64,000 nt of DNA from Flavobacterium suncheonense GH29-5 = DSM 17707 (GCF_000430025.1 NZ_KE387020.1:166626-230625), one strand, 5' to 3'. Positions 32,309 to 41,551 are shown, counted from the first letter of the stretch. Numbers and translations: made by a program. Notes: generated by a model not told the origin, from the letters alone.

Positions 32309-34432
32309 ATGAGAAAAGACATTCAACATATAACATTAAACAAAGTAGAAGAAAAAAGGGAAAAGTCACAAGACAAAACCTTTTTAACTGCCGAAGGCAT
32401 TGAAGTAAAATCCAATTATTCCGAAACCGATTTAGAAAATTTGGAGCATTTGGAATTCGGAGCCGGATTTGCACCCAATTTACGCGGACCGTATGCAACA
32501 ATGTACGTGCGTCGTCCGTGGACCATTCGTCAGTACGCAGGATTTTCAACTGCCGAAGAAAGTAACGCCTTTTACCGCAGAAACTTAGCCGCCGGACAAA
32601 AAGGATTATCCGTAGCCTTCGATTTAGCGACGCACCGCGGTTATGATTCCGATCACGAACGCGTTGTCGGAGACGTTGGGAAAGCCGGGGTTGCGATTGA
32701 CTCGGTGGAAGACATGAAGATTCTGTTCGACCAGATTCCGTTAGGGGAAATGTCGGTTTCGATGACCATGAACGGTGCGGTATTACCGATTATGGCCTTC
32801 TATATCGTCGCAGCGGAAGAACAGGGCGTGGATGCCAAATTACTGTCCGGAACCATTCAGAATGACATTTTGAAAGAGTTCATGGTGCGTAATACGTACA
32901 TCTACCCGCCTACACCGTCGATGAAAATCATTGCGGATATTTTCGAATATACCAGTAACAACATGCCGAAGTTCAACTCGATTTCCATTTCGGGTTACCA
33001 CATGCAGGAAGCCGGAGCTACCGCCGATATTGAGTTAGCGTACACTTTAGCCGATGGTCTGGAATACATCCGAACCGGTTTGGCAGCAGGCATGGATATT
33101 GATACTTTTGCCCCTCGTTTGTCGTTCTTCTGGGCTATTGGGATGAACCATTTTATGGAGATTGCCAAAATGAGAGCCGGACGTATGTTGTGGGCAAAAC
33201 TCCTAAAGCAATTCAATCCGAAAGACGATAAATCGTTAGCACTTAGAACGCACTGTCAGACTTCCGGGTGGAGTTTAACCGAGCAGGATCCTTTCAACAA
33301 CGTAGCCAGAACAGCAATTGAAGCAGCCGCAGCAGCATTTGGAGGAACGCAATCCTTACACACAAATGCCTTGGACGAAGCCATCGCTCTACCAACTGAT
33401 TTCTCGGCACGTATCGCCCGTAACACCCAAATCTTTTTACAGGAAGAAACCAAAATCTGCAAAACTGTAGATCCTTGGGCGGGAAGTTATTATGTAGAAT
33501 CCTTAACCAAAGAAATTGCCGACAAAGCCTGGGCGTTAATTCAGGAAGTGGAAGAATTGGGCGGTATGACCAAAGCCATCGAAGCCGGAATCCCGAAACT
33601 TAGAATTGAAGAAGCGGCTGCCAGAAAGCAAGCGCGTATCGACAGCGGTCAGGATATTATCGTCGGGGTAAACAAATACCGTCTGGAGAAAGAAGATCCA
33701 TTACACATTTTAGAAGTTGACAACCAAACCGTTCGTAAACAGCAAATCGAACGTTTAGACCATATCAAAGCAACCCGAAACACTGCTAAAGTACAGGAAT
33801 GTTTGGCCAAACTGACCGAATGTGCCAAAACAGGCAACGGGAACTTACTGGATTTAGCAGTAGATGCAGCGCGTAACAGAGCCACTTTAGGGGAAATCAG
33901 CGATGCACTGGAAACTGTTTTCGGACGTTATAAAGCACAAATTAAATCCTTCAGCGGCGTGTACAGCAAAGAGATTAAAAACGACGAAAGTTTTGAAAAA
34001 GCAAAACAATTAGCCGACGACTTCGCGAAAAAAGAAGGCCGTCGCCCGCGTATCATGATTGCCAAAATGGGTCAGGACGGGCACGACCGCGGAGCGAAAG
34101 TAGTAGCCACCGGTTATGCCGACGTAGGTTTCGACGTAGACATCGGACCCTTGTTCCAAACTCCTGCCGAAGCGGCCAAACAAGCCGTGGAAAACGACGT
34201 TCATATTTTAGGGGTTTCTTCTTTAGCGGCCGGACACAAAACGTTGGTGCCGCAGGTTATCGAAGAACTGAAAAAATACGGCCGTGAAGACATCATGGTG
34301 ATTGTGGGCGGTGTAATTCCGGCGCAGGATTATCAGTATTTGTTCGATGCCGGAGCGGTGGCGGTTTTCGGACCGGGCACTAAGATTAGTGAAGCGGCGA
34401 TTACGATTCTGGAGGTATTACTGGAAGATTAA
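32309..34432 (+). CDS. mutB: Methylmalonyl-CoA mutase large subunit
   Basis: 707 residues. The TIM-barrel catalytic domain has [36 protein letters not shown] and [28 protein letters not shown]; the C-terminal cobalamin domain (about 575-707) has the base-off motif DGHDRGAKV, and later GGVIPAQDY. This is the catalytic subunit with adenosylcobalamin, the counterpart of E. coli ScpA. With MeaB (2735) and mutA it covers propionyl-CoA use or branched amino acid breakdown. Confidence 0.96.
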   Translation: MRKDIQHITLNKVEEKREKSQDKTFLTAEGIEVKSNYSETDLENLEHLEFGAGFAPNLRGPYATMYVRRPWTIRQYAGFSTAEESNAFYRRNLAAGQKGLSVAFDLATHRGYDSDHERVVGDVGKAGVAIDSVEDMKILFDQIPLGEMSVSMTMNGAVLPIMAFYIVAAEEQGVDAKLLSGTIQNDILKEFMVRNTYIYPPTPSMKIIADIFEYTSNNMPKFNSISISGYHMQEAGATADIELAYTLADGLEYIRTGLAAGMDIDTFAPRLSFFWAIGMNHFMEIAKMRAGRMLWAKLLKQFNPKDDKSLALRTHCQTSGWSLTEQDPFNNVARTAIEAAAAAFGGTQSLHTNALDEAIALPTDFSARIARNTQIFLQEETKICKTVDPWAGSYYVESLTKEIADKAWALIQEVEELGGMTKAIEAGIPKLRIEEAAARKQARIDSGQDIIVGVNKYRLEKEDPLHILEVDNQTVRKQQIERLDHIKATRNTAKVQECLAKLTECAKTGNGNLLDLAVDAARNRATLGEISDALETVFGRYKAQIKSFSGVYSKEIKNDESFEKAKQLADDFAKKEGRRPRIMIAKMGQDGHDRGAKVVATGYADVGFDVDIGPLFQTPAEAAKQAVENDVHILGVSSLAAGHKTLVPQVIEELKKYGREDIMVIVGGVIPAQDYQYLFDAGAVAVFGPGTKISEAAITILEVLLED

Positions 34433-34446
34433 TACATACAACTTAA

Positions 34447-34827
34447 ATGAAGAAAACACTTTTATTAATACTGTTTTTTACTGCATTAATCGCAAATGCT
34501 CAAGCCAGTAAAACTGAAATAACCGTTGAATCCGTTTCCAAAAAATGGGAGTTTTCAGATTTGATCAATCCAAAACTTTCTAAAGAAGAGTACAAGGAAA
34601 ACAAAGAATTACTGGAAGCTACTCAAATTGAATTTAGAAAAGACATGACCTTTACTTTTAGTTTTGTGGCAGATTTGGAAGGAACCTGGACTTTGGACAA
34701 AAACATCATCACTACAACCGACAGAAGAGGTAAAAACACTTGGACAATTCACAAAATAAGCCCAAACGAAATTATCATGTCAAGAAATGATGCGGAGCAG
34801 AGAATTATTTTTAAAACGAAAACATAA
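34447..34827 (+). CDS. Secreted lipocalin-like hypothetical protein
   Basis: 126 residues with a signal peptide (MKKTLLLILFFTALIANAQ). The mature part (SKKWEFSDLINPKLSKEEYKEN, FRKDMTFTFSFVADLEGTWTLDKNIITTTDRRGKNTWTIHKIS) has the WxF..GTW-like spacing of lipocalin-like DUF families with a small beta barrel. It lies 14 bp after mutB, possibly co-transcribed, though a link to the mutase is not expected. A strong terminator follows. Confidence 0.75.
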   Translation: MKKTLLLILFFTALIANAQASKTEITVESVSKKWEFSDLINPKLSKEEYKENKELLEATQIEFRKDMTFTFSFVADLEGTWTLDKNIITTTDRRGKNTWTIHKISPNEIIMSRNDAEQRIIFKTKT

Positions 34828-34842
34828 ACAAAAGAGATTAAT

Positions 34843-34874
34843 ACAAAAAGAGCGGCAAATGCCGCTCTTTTTGT
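34843..34874. terminator. Terminator after the lipocalin-like gene
   Basis: Inverted repeat ACAAAAAGAGCGGCA/TGCCGCTCTTTTTGT with a 2-nt loop follows the gene by 15 bp. Confidence 0.92.
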
Positions 34875-34940
34875 ATTCCTATTTTAGCCATCGCAAGGAG
34901 CAAGAACGAAAGACTCTCGTATGTTGTAAGAACTCTCTCT

Positions 34941-34961
34941 TCTCACTTCTCACTTCTCACT
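34941..34961. repeat. Three tandem copies of TCTCACT
   Basis: The 7-mer TCTCACT is repeated three times, 5 bp before the stop end of the XRE-like gene on the minus strand. Confidence 0.9.
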
Positions 34962-34965
34962 TACC

Positions 34966-35484
34966 CTACAATTGCAACTTCTCCTTTATACTATCTGACA
35001 ACCGATCAAAATGTTCTTTCTCCAGTTGCAGTTGCTCCAAGGTGTACAGGTTATGCTTATGCAAGGTCTTTAAAGCGCGGTCTCTGATAATCAGCAGCAA
35101 ATCTGTATCAACGGGGAATTCCTGCTGGTTTTCCAGAAAGGCAACCATTTCGAGCGCCGCGAGGCTTTCCCTGCGGTGGTTTTCAATCGTCTCTAAGGCT
35201 TTTTGCACGCGGTATTGTTTGATTTGAATGCCCAGATAATACTGTTTTAGTTTTTCTTTTGCTTTCTGTTCTTCGGCTTTTAAAACCTGCGCTACTTCTT
35301 TTGACGTTTGTTTTCGCTCCCGGACAGCCTTCAACAAAAAAGCCAAGTGCAGCTTAGCATCAAGAGGAATATCCCGCATTCCGGATTTAAACATTTTCCA
35401 CTGACCGGTAGAAATACGCAACAGCATCGCCATTTCTTCCTGGGTTAATCCCAGCAGTTTTTTTAATTCAGGTCGCTTTCTCAT
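34966..35484 (-). CDS. XRE-like HTH regulator with coiled-coil C-terminus
   Basis: 172 residues. An N-terminal helix-turn-helix reads LKKLLGLTQEEMAMLLRISTGQWKMFKSGMRDIPLDAK, close to Cro/XRE proteins though the recognition helix is shorter than usual. The rest is helical and charged (EEQKAKEKLKQYYLGIQIKQ), with a Leu-rich end. No ligand domain is recognised. The gene is followed upstream by four GTGACTTT/AAAGTCAC half-sites, so autoregulation is likely. It has no obvious antitoxin or phage neighbour. Confidence 0.78.
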   Translation of the reverse strand: MRKRPELKKLLGLTQEEMAMLLRISTGQWKMFKSGMRDIPLDAKLHLAFLLKAVRERKQTSKEVAQVLKAEEQKAKEKLKQYYLGIQIKQYRVQKALETIENHRRESLAALEMVAFLENQQEFPVDTDLLLIIRDRALKTLHKHNLYTLEQLQLEKEHFDRLSDSIKEKLQL

Positions 35485-35486
35485 TG

Positions 35487-35519
35487 GTGACTTTTTTGTT
35501 TTTTTCTTTGGAAAGTCAC
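35487..35519. promoter_or_regulatory. Inverted repeat GTGACTTT/AAAGTCAC, unit 1
   Basis: Perfect 8-bp arms at 35487-35494 and 35512-35519 lie immediately before the start codon of the XRE-like gene. The same arrangement appears exactly 80 bp further upstream. Confidence 0.7.
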
Positions 35520-35566
35520 AACTTTTGTGCCTTTTTTAAAAAAAATAAAATTTAGTCCCAAAAAGT

Positions 35567-35599
35567 GTGACTTTTTTGAAAATTATTTTTTTAAGTCAC
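35567..35599. promoter_or_regulatory. Inverted repeat GTGACTT/AAGTCAC, unit 2
   Basis: Perfect 7-bp arms at 35567-35573 and 35593-35599. Both arms are 80 bp from their counterparts in unit 1, making a two-fold operator-like array that spans the gene's promoter region. Confidence 0.7.
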
Positions 35600-35841
35600 A
35601 GGGTTCAAGTACACCAGAAAGGTTTTAAAAACCTGTTGGGTTTACTGTTTTTTGATTCCCCTCAAACATTATTCTTATAAACCAACAGCACCGATTTACA
35701 ACTTTTTTAAAATAGCACTGAATTTGGCGATTGTATGGGAATTTATTTATGGTTAGTTTTGAGGGATTGTTGATTGAAACGGCTTTGGATTGAGGTTGTT
35801 TTGAGTGGATGCGTGTAGAACTGTTCAGAAATTTTAAAAAA
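35600..35841. other. AT-rich intergenic stretch between the XRE-like gene and the orphan gene
   Basis: Apart from the two operator units and a 7-bp inverted repeat AGGTTTT/AAAACCT (35620-35634), I see no gene or clear structure here. It presumably contains the promoter of the orphan gene at 35842. Confidence 0.5.
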
Positions 35842-37212
35842 ATGTACCGATTTTACTTACTCGTGATAATTATAGTTTCAATTTCTGCGAATTGTCAAAA
35901 TTCTGTTGATCAAATTGTCATCAAAAAAAATTTATATCAAAACAAATTTGATGGTACGGATAGCTTATATAAAACGGAAATTAAAACTGTAACGGATAAG
36001 AGTACAATATCTCAATTAGTTGAGGGAATAACAAAAAATGACGATTCAGAAAATTTACTTGCAGTATTTGAAATTGACTCGAACTACATCAAAAACAATA
36101 GTGAAGAATTGCTAAACCTATATTCTGGTAAGGAAATAGTTTGGAACACAAAACAAAAAGAGTTTATCATAAATGAATTAAAGAACATTGAAAATTTCAA
36201 AATCAAGCTTAGTGATTATCTTTCAAATGGTTGTTGTTACACAATGCATAGTTCATATAAAAACGAATACATTCTTGATTTTAAAAAAGAGGGAAATTCA
36301 TTATATAGGTATACATCCAGAAAACATATTTGGGGATATAAATTTCCTTGGAAAAATGAAATGGGAAAATCAATCTACAATTTCCAAGTCGACAATTTAA
36401 TTGACAAAATATTTGGGGCAAAATCAAAAACAGAAAAGCCTTTAAAAAGTGATAAACTTTTAAAATATCTGGTAAATAAAATAATTGATAGTAAGCAAAG
36501 AAAACTTTATCAACTGTCTTCTTTTACATACATAAAATCAAATTTTAAAGTCATTTCTCATGAGGAACTATATGGACGAGGCAGATATATTTGGGATGAA
36601 AATAAAGTTATCAAAGTAAGATTACATGACGACAACATGTTATCAAATGTAAATCTCCTATTTTTAGCAAAAGTTGAAGATGGCAAACTATACAGCAGAG
36701 ATTCTATTAAAAATGAAGCTCCAAGAATTATTAAAAGAATTCAGGATATAAATTTTATACGTCAATATTTAATTAACAACGAACATTCAAGGCTTGATAC
36801 ATACTATTTTAATAATAATTCAATAACAGATTATACAATTGACGGAATAAACAAGTCTCCAAAAGAATGGAAAAATCACGACAACTATCTTAAGGGTTTA
36901 AAGTATTATGAAAAGAATAATATTAAACCAAATTTTGATATAAAACAAGCCATTGAAAATTCGACAAGAGTAAATTGTGGATGCAATTATAGATTTGAAA
37001 AAAGCTATTTAGAACAAGGAATCTTTTTTGAATTATTTGGTGAGGAAGGAGATTCTTCAATCTGGGTTTTGCTCCCAGATAACAAATTATTGTTATATAT
37101 AATGGACAATGACAAAGTTATTAATCTAAACTTAAAAGGTTACGAGAATAAACACGGGATTAAATTTCCTTGTAAATTATTTAATGCTGATGGCATTGAA
37201 TTAAAAAAATAA
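35842..37212 (+). CDS. AT-rich secreted orphan protein
   Basis: 456 residues from the ATG at 35842 (MYRFYLLVIIIVSISANCQ), which gives a clear signal peptide; an ATG at 35809 adds eleven residues that would spoil it. The protein is Asn-, Ile- and Lys-rich, and no domain is recognised. A CGCN pair (KSTRVNCGCNYRFEKSY region, CC pair in SNGCCYTMHSS) is the only cysteine feature. Codon use is far more AT-rich than the neighbouring genes, suggesting recent acquisition. Neighbouring genes on both sides are ordinary. Confidence 0.7.
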   Translation: MYRFYLLVIIIVSISANCQNSVDQIVIKKNLYQNKFDGTDSLYKTEIKTVTDKSTISQLVEGITKNDDSENLLAVFEIDSNYIKNNSEELLNLYSGKEIVWNTKQKEFIINELKNIENFKIKLSDYLSNGCCYTMHSSYKNEYILDFKKEGNSLYRYTSRKHIWGYKFPWKNEMGKSIYNFQVDNLIDKIFGAKSKTEKPLKSDKLLKYLVNKIIDSKQRKLYQLSSFTYIKSNFKVISHEELYGRGRYIWDENKVIKVRLHDDNMLSNVNLLFLAKVEDGKLYSRDSIKNEAPRIIKRIQDINFIRQYLINNEHSRLDTYYFNNNSITDYTIDGINKSPKEWKNHDNYLKGLKYYEKNNIKPNFDIKQAIENSTRVNCGCNYRFEKSYLEQGIFFELFGEEGDSSIWVLLPDNKLLLYIMDNDKVINLNLKGYENKHGIKFPCKLFNADGIELKK

Positions 37213-37390
37213 AATTTCTCTAACAAAATGGCGGAGCCTGTGTGTATACCTAAATAGTCAGTGATTTTTTTCTCATCCGAAGTAAAGTTCTTCCTTCCAA
37301 ACTTTTTCAGTATATTAGTAAACATCAGCAGCAAAATTTTTCCATTTCGAACATTAACTCACAGTAAAACCCCATCATAACCCATCCCTT

Positions 37391-37753
37391 ATGCAACCCA
37401 ATTACAACACCGTAGACGACTACATCACCACCTTCCCCAAAGACATACAGCAGATTTTAAAAACACTTCGCGCAACCGTTTTAAAAAATGCTCCGGAGGC
37501 TGTGGAAAGTATTTCGTATGGGATGCCGGCATATAAAACCAACAAAAAGCCGTTGGTGTATTTCGCGGCTTTCAAAAACCATATCGGGTTTTACGCCACG
37601 CCTACCGGCCATTCCGAATTTGCAGCCGAACTTTCAAAATACAAACAGGGAAAAGGTTCCGTACAGTTTCCTTTTGATGCTGTGCCTTACGAATTGATCG
37701 AAAAAATAGTCCGGTTCCGGGTGGCGGAAAATGCATCGAAAAGTAAATCATAA
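37391..37753 (+). CDS. DUF1801 (YdhG-like) protein
   Basis: 120 residues. TVDDYITTFPKDIQQILKTLRATVLKNAPEAVESISYGMPAYKTNKKPLVYFAAFKNHIGFYATP is the DUF1801 core found in YdhG-type iron chaperone-like proteins. It has no signal peptide. It is followed by a YdeI/OmpD-associated gene that belongs to the same family group, starting 22 bp after its stop; the two are probably one operon. Confidence 0.88.
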   Translation: MQPNYNTVDDYITTFPKDIQQILKTLRATVLKNAPEAVESISYGMPAYKTNKKPLVYFAAFKNHIGFYATPTGHSEFAAELSKYKQGKGSVQFPFDAVPYELIEKIVRFRVAENASKSKS

Positions 37754-37775
37754 CCAAGGTACTTCGATTCTTCCC

Positions 37776-38273
37776 ATGAAAAAATACAAACTCCATACGT
37801 TTAACACTACGCTCGAAATTATCGGCATCAACCCGTATGTGGCAGTACCCGAAGCCATTTTGCAATCGATTTTTGAGGATGCGGGAAAAGACAAAGGCCC
37901 CATTCCGATTAAAGGTACCGTAAACGACAACCCGTATTTGCAAACACTGGTAAAATATGCCGGACACTGGAGGCTTTACATTAATACCCTCATGCTCAAG
38001 GATTCCCCAAAACGCATCGGGGAAAGCCTCACGATTACAGTGGCTTTCGATCCTGAAGAGCGAAAAATCGATATGCATCCGGTACTGGCTAAAGCGCTTA
38101 CAGAAAACCCTGACGCTGCTGCCATTTTTGAAACCCTGACACCTTCCCGGCAAAAAGAAATCATACGCTACATTGCCAACCTGAAAACCGAAGAAAAAGT
38201 AAAAGAAAACACAGCCAAAGCAATTAATTTCCTGCTTGGGAAAGATAAATTTGCCGGAAGAGCCAAACCTTAA
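37776..38273 (+). CDS. YdeI/OmpD-associated family protein with DUF1905
   Basis: 165 residues from the ATG at 37776 (MKKYKLHTFNTTLEIIG). The N-terminal half with GPIPIKGTVNDNPYLQTLVKYAGHWRLYINTLMLK resembles DUF1905, and the C-terminal TPSRQKEIIRYIANLKTEEKVKENTAKAINFLLG is the conserved OmdA/YdeI helical end. Function is unknown; these often accompany DUF1801 proteins. Confidence 0.85.
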   Translation: MKKYKLHTFNTTLEIIGINPYVAVPEAILQSIFEDAGKDKGPIPIKGTVNDNPYLQTLVKYAGHWRLYINTLMLKDSPKRIGESLTITVAFDPEERKIDMHPVLAKALTENPDAAAIFETLTPSRQKEIIRYIANLKTEEKVKENTAKAINFLLGKDKFAGRAKP

Positions 38274-38306
38274 TGAGCTTCCGGCAGGAATTGCATTATT
38301 GTTAAA

Positions 38307-38627
38307 TTACAACACGTGTACATCGTACCATTTTGCGGCAAGTTTGGCAATATCGGCACGCATTAAATCGTCCGGGGTCATGACGGGTTTGAACTCGCAA
38401 GCGGCTTCAAAATTTAAAAACCAAGGTTCGGAGATGGCGGGTATTTGAGCAACATCGGTTACCTCTGCTATCATTACGGCGCCTCGGTTGCCTTCAATTT
38501 CCGTGAAATAAATCGTCTCGGGCTTGATGTCGTCAATGATGCGACCTAAGATTTCACTTGCTTTCCCACTTCTTACCAAGGAGTTAAACGGCTCAATAGG
38601 CAGAATAACATTGACTAACATTTTCAT
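38307..38627 (-). CDS. Small conserved hypothetical protein
   Basis: 106 residues. MKMLVNVILPIEPFNSLVRSG and GAVMIAEVTDVAQIPAISEPWFLNFEAACEFKPVMTPDDL alternate strands and helices as in dimeric ferredoxin-like (ABM/DUF3303-like) folds. No catalytic residue is seen. It is the only minus-strand gene in this stretch and may have a simple promoter of its own. Function is unknown. Confidence 0.7.
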   Translation of the reverse strand: MKMLVNVILPIEPFNSLVRSGKASEILGRIIDDIKPETIYFTEIEGNRGAVMIAEVTDVAQIPAISEPWFLNFEAACEFKPVMTPDDLMRADIAKLAAKWYDVHVL

Positions 38628-38728
38628 GACTTACGACTTTAAAATTCAATCTTTAAAGTTACGAAATATCACGATTGGTTAAAGATTTAACTGATTAAAA
38701 ATCAGTAATTTAAAAACGCTAAAAAAGT

Positions 38729-38840
38729 TTTCCTGTAGCCCTGATTCCTCCGGCAGTTCGCTTCGCTCGTGTGGAGCAAGTTACCTTGTAGCGCGGAAAG
38801 CAGGAATTGCGTTTAAAAAGGCCCGCAGTGGTGCTCCAAA
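38729..38840 (+). ncRNA. Candidate structured intergenic element (CCTGTAGCCCTGAT ... AGCAGGAA)
   Basis: TTCCTG (38730-38735) pairs with CAGGAA (38801-38806), and the loop contains TAGCCCTGATTCCTCC and TTGTAGCGCGGAAAG. A recurrent TGTAGCCCTGAT...AGCAGGA arrangement with a short gap before an aminotransferase or similar gene is familiar from many Flavobacterium intergenic regions and may be the Flavo-1 type conserved RNA, but I cannot run a covariance search to prove it. It precedes the aminotransferase start by about 70 bp. Confidence 0.4.
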
Positions 38841-38873
38841 AAATAACTACATTTACATTTCAAATTTTTCAGC

Positions 38874-40001
38874 ATGTCTAAATTACCTAACGTAACCGCC
38901 AGTATTTTTTCCGTGATGTCGCAATTGGCCAACGAACACGGTGCTATTAATTTGTCTCAGGGCTTTCCGAATTTCCCGGTAGACGAGCGCTTACTGCAGC
39001 TTTCGGAACAACTGCAACGCGAAAATATTCACCAGTACACGCCTATGGCCGGTTTGCCGTCCTTACTGGAGAAAATCGCCAGACTGACTTTGGAACAGTA
39101 TAAGCGAAAGGTAAACATTGCCACGGAAATGCTGATAACCGCCGGTGCCACACAAGGTATTTTCACGGCCATCAACACGTTTGTGGGCAAAGGAGATGAA
39201 GTGATTATTCTCGATCCGAGCTACGACAGTTACGAACCTTCGGTTTTGGTGGCGGGCGGAACTCCGGTACGGATTTCACTGAACGACGATTATTCGCCGA
39301 ATTTCAATCGTATTGAAGCGGCGCTTTCCCCGAAAACCAGGATGATTGTCATCAACAATCCGCACAACCCGACCGGAAAAATCTGGAACCTTGCTGATTT
39401 TGAAGCCTTCGAAACTTTAATAGAAAAATATCCGAACGTACTGATTTTAAGCGACGAAGTATACGAGTACATTGCGTTTTTACATCCGCATATTTCATTT
39501 CATACAAGGCCAAAATTGGTTGACCGAACGATAATCGCTTCGTCATTTGGAAAATCCTTACACGTGACCGGATGGAAAGTGGGTTATCTGATTGCTCCGG
39601 AAAAATGGATGGCAGAAATGAAAAAAGTGCATCAGTTTCTGGTGTTCAGCGTGAACAGTTTTGCACAACATGCCATTTCGGCTTATCTGGACGTCGTGGA
39701 TTTCGGAGCGATTTCAGAAATGTATTTGCAGAAGCGCGACCTGTTCCAAAGTTTACTAAAAAACAGCCGGTTCGAGTTGTTGCCTTGCGACGGAACGTAT
39801 TTTCAAGTAGTAAATTATAAGAACATCAGCCATAAGAACGATGTGGTTTTTGCGAAGGAGCTGATTGTGAAACACGGTGTGGCGGCGATTCCGATTTCGG
39901 TGTTTTATAACGACAGTACCGACCGGCAAATGCTGCGGTTTTGTTTTGCGAAGACTGATGAGACGTTGCTGGCAGCTGCTGAAAAACTCAGCGTTATTTA
40001 A
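38874..40001 (+). CDS. PLP-dependent aminotransferase class I/II (methionine/kynurenine-type)
   Basis: 375 residues. The fold-type I motifs are MLITAGATQGIFTAINTFVGKGDEVIILDPSYDSY (PLP phosphate and Tyr region), NNPHNPTGK, ILSDEVYEYI and the catalytic lysine in SFGKSLHVTGWKVGY. The start ANEHGAINLSQGFPNFPVDERLL is typical of YbdL-like methionine aminotransferases and kynurenine transaminases. It should transfer an amino group between methionine, glutamine or aromatic amino acids and 2-oxo acids. Substrate specificity cannot be read from the sequence. Confidence 0.92.
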   Translation: MSKLPNVTASIFSVMSQLANEHGAINLSQGFPNFPVDERLLQLSEQLQRENIHQYTPMAGLPSLLEKIARLTLEQYKRKVNIATEMLITAGATQGIFTAINTFVGKGDEVIILDPSYDSYEPSVLVAGGTPVRISLNDDYSPNFNRIEAALSPKTRMIVINNPHNPTGKIWNLADFEAFETLIEKYPNVLILSDEVYEYIAFLHPHISFHTRPKLVDRTIIASSFGKSLHVTGWKVGYLIAPEKWMAEMKKVHQFLVFSVNSFAQHAISAYLDVVDFGAISEMYLQKRDLFQSLLKNSRFELLPCDGTYFQVVNYKNISHKNDVVFAKELIVKHGVAAIPISVFYNDSTDRQMLRFCFAKTDETLLAAAEKLSVI

Positions 40002-40070
40002 CATTTTAAAAAAATCACAATTTGATCTTATTTTTTTAGTATCTTTAGTAAGAGCAAATTTTTATAACAC

Positions 40071-40580
40071 ATGTCGCAACACAATCTGTACATTGACAAC
40101 AAACTTGTCATTTCAAGAGATTTCAAAGCCCCGAAAAATTTAGTGTACAAAGCCTTATCCGAAGCCGACCGGTTTGAACAATGGTGGGGTCCAAGCGGTT
40201 TTACCACCCATGTTTCGACATTCGATTTTCGTCCGGAAGGGATTTGCCATTACTGCCTTGAATCACCGGACGGTGCTACAATGTGGGGACGGTTTGTGTT
40301 TAAAGAGATTCTTCCCAACCGGAAAATTGAGTTCCTGAATTGTTTTTCCGATGAAAATGCCGGGGTGATTCGGGCGCCGTTCAGTGAAACCTGGCCGTTG
40401 GAAATGTTCAACATTATCACTTTAGAGGAAAACAACGGAACCACGGTGCTTACCTTTATCATAGCGCCGTATAACGCTTCGGATACGGAAATCAAAACCT
40501 TTGGCGAAAACCATGAAAACATGGAGTTGGGCTTTAAAGGAACGTTGGACCGTCTCGAGGATTATCTCCTCAAAAATTAA
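40071..40580 (+). CDS. SRPBCC/AHSA1 family protein
   Basis: 169 residues. ISRDFKAPKNLVYKALSEADRFEQWWGPSGFTTHVSTFDFRPEGICHYCLESPDG is the well-known activator-of-Hsp90-like SRPBCC opening with the WWGPxG motif. It shares only the fold with the protein at 13420. Ligand unknown. It ends 59 bp before the SDR gene, in a region that has a palindromic operator. Confidence 0.9.
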   Translation: MSQHNLYIDNKLVISRDFKAPKNLVYKALSEADRFEQWWGPSGFTTHVSTFDFRPEGICHYCLESPDGATMWGRFVFKEILPNRKIEFLNCFSDENAGVIRAPFSETWPLEMFNIITLEENNGTTVLTFIIAPYNASDTEIKTFGENHENMELGFKGTLDRLEDYLLKN

Positions 40581-40585
40581 CCTTT

Positions 40586-40601
40586 ACTATGCAAGCATAG
40601 T
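40586..40601. promoter_or_regulatory. 16-bp palindrome ACTATGCAAGCATAGT
   Basis: A perfect palindrome that abuts the -7-like box TATTTTTG (40600-40607) ahead of the dienoyl-CoA-reductase-like gene. The same palindrome with TA instead of AA in the centre lies before the TonB-like gene at 59085. Its size and symmetry suit a MarR- or TetR-type dimer. Confidence 0.7.
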
Positions 40602-40639
40602 ATTTTTGTATATCTTTACGATTCTAAAAACCAAAAACT

Positions 40640-41521
40640 ATGAATTTTTCAGCAAAAATGCTACGCGATAACGCCCTGGCAGACAAAGTAATTGTGGTGA
40701 CCGGAGGCGGAAGCGGTCTTGGAAAAGCCATGACCAAGTACTTTCTCGAATTGGGTGCCAAAGTGGCCATCACTTCCAGAGATTTAGAAAAATTACAAAA
40801 TACGGCTAAAGAATTGGAAGCCGAAACCGGCGGACAATGTCTGGCAATTCAGTGCGATGTACGCCATTACGATCAGGTGGAAGCCATGTTAGCCGAAACC
40901 TTAAAAACGTTTGGCAAAGTAGATGTTTTACTGAACAACGCGGCCGGAAACTTCATTTCACCTACCGAGCGTTTATCGGCAAATGCGTGGGATACGATTA
41001 TTGACATCGTCTTAAAAGGTTCTAAAAACTGTACCCTTGCCTTCGGAAAACACTGGATTGCAGCAAAACAAACCAATTGCAACGTCTTAAATATCGTAAC
41101 CACTTACGCCTGGACGGGTTCTGCCTTCGTAGTACCTTCCGCAACCGCCAAAGCCGGCGTTTTAGCCATGACAAGAAGTTTAGCGGTGGAATGGGCCAAA
41201 TACGGTATCCGTATGAATGCGATTGCTCCGGGACCTTTCCCTACCAAAGGCGCTTGGGACCGATTGCTTCCGGGTGACTTAAAAGAGAAATTCGATTTAG
41301 CCAAAAAAGTACCTTTGAAACGTGTGGGTGACCATCAGGAATTGGCGAATTTAGCAGCGTATCTGGTTTCGGATTTTTCGGCTTACATCAACGGGGAAGT
41401 GATTACCATTGACGGTGGCGAATGGCTGCAAGGTGCCGGACAATTTAATTTACTGGAACAGGTTCCGAAGGAATTGTGGGATATGCTGGAAATGATGATT
41501 AAGGCGAAAGGGAATAAATAG
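40640..41521 (+). CDS. SDR oxidoreductase, 2,4-dienoyl-CoA reductase-like
   Basis: 293 residues. Glycine motif GGGSGLGKAM at about 22-31, NNAAGNF, and SATAKAGVLAMTRSLAVEWAKYGIRMNAIAPGPFPTKGAWDRL. The usual YxxxK is replaced by SATAK, as in DECR-type dienoyl-CoA reductases, whose active site Tyr is elsewhere. The GPFPTKGA segment is also DECR-like. It should reduce unsaturated acyl-CoA during fatty acid degradation. The upstream palindrome suggests it is regulated by an acyl-CoA- or drug-responsive repressor. Confidence 0.88.
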   Translation: MNFSAKMLRDNALADKVIVVTGGGSGLGKAMTKYFLELGAKVAITSRDLEKLQNTAKELEAETGGQCLAIQCDVRHYDQVEAMLAETLKTFGKVDVLLNNAAGNFISPTERLSANAWDTIIDIVLKGSKNCTLAFGKHWIAAKQTNCNVLNIVTTYAWTGSAFVVPSATAKAGVLAMTRSLAVEWAKYGIRMNAIAPGPFPTKGAWDRLLPGDLKEKFDLAKKVPLKRVGDHQELANLAAYLVSDFSAYINGEVITIDGGEWLQGAGQFNLLEQVPKELWDMLEMMIKAKGNK

Positions 41522-41551
41522 TTCGCAGTTACAGTAAACAGACAAAAAATA

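Noticed and set aside
36188-36400. Secondary frames inside the AT-rich orphan gene
   Set aside because: They are shadows in another frame of the long open frame and have no coding features.
38308-38322. CACGTG-containing sequences as parS sites for ParB (also near 39558 and 62213)
   Set aside because: None of them has the full 16-bp TGTTxCACGTGxAACA symmetry.
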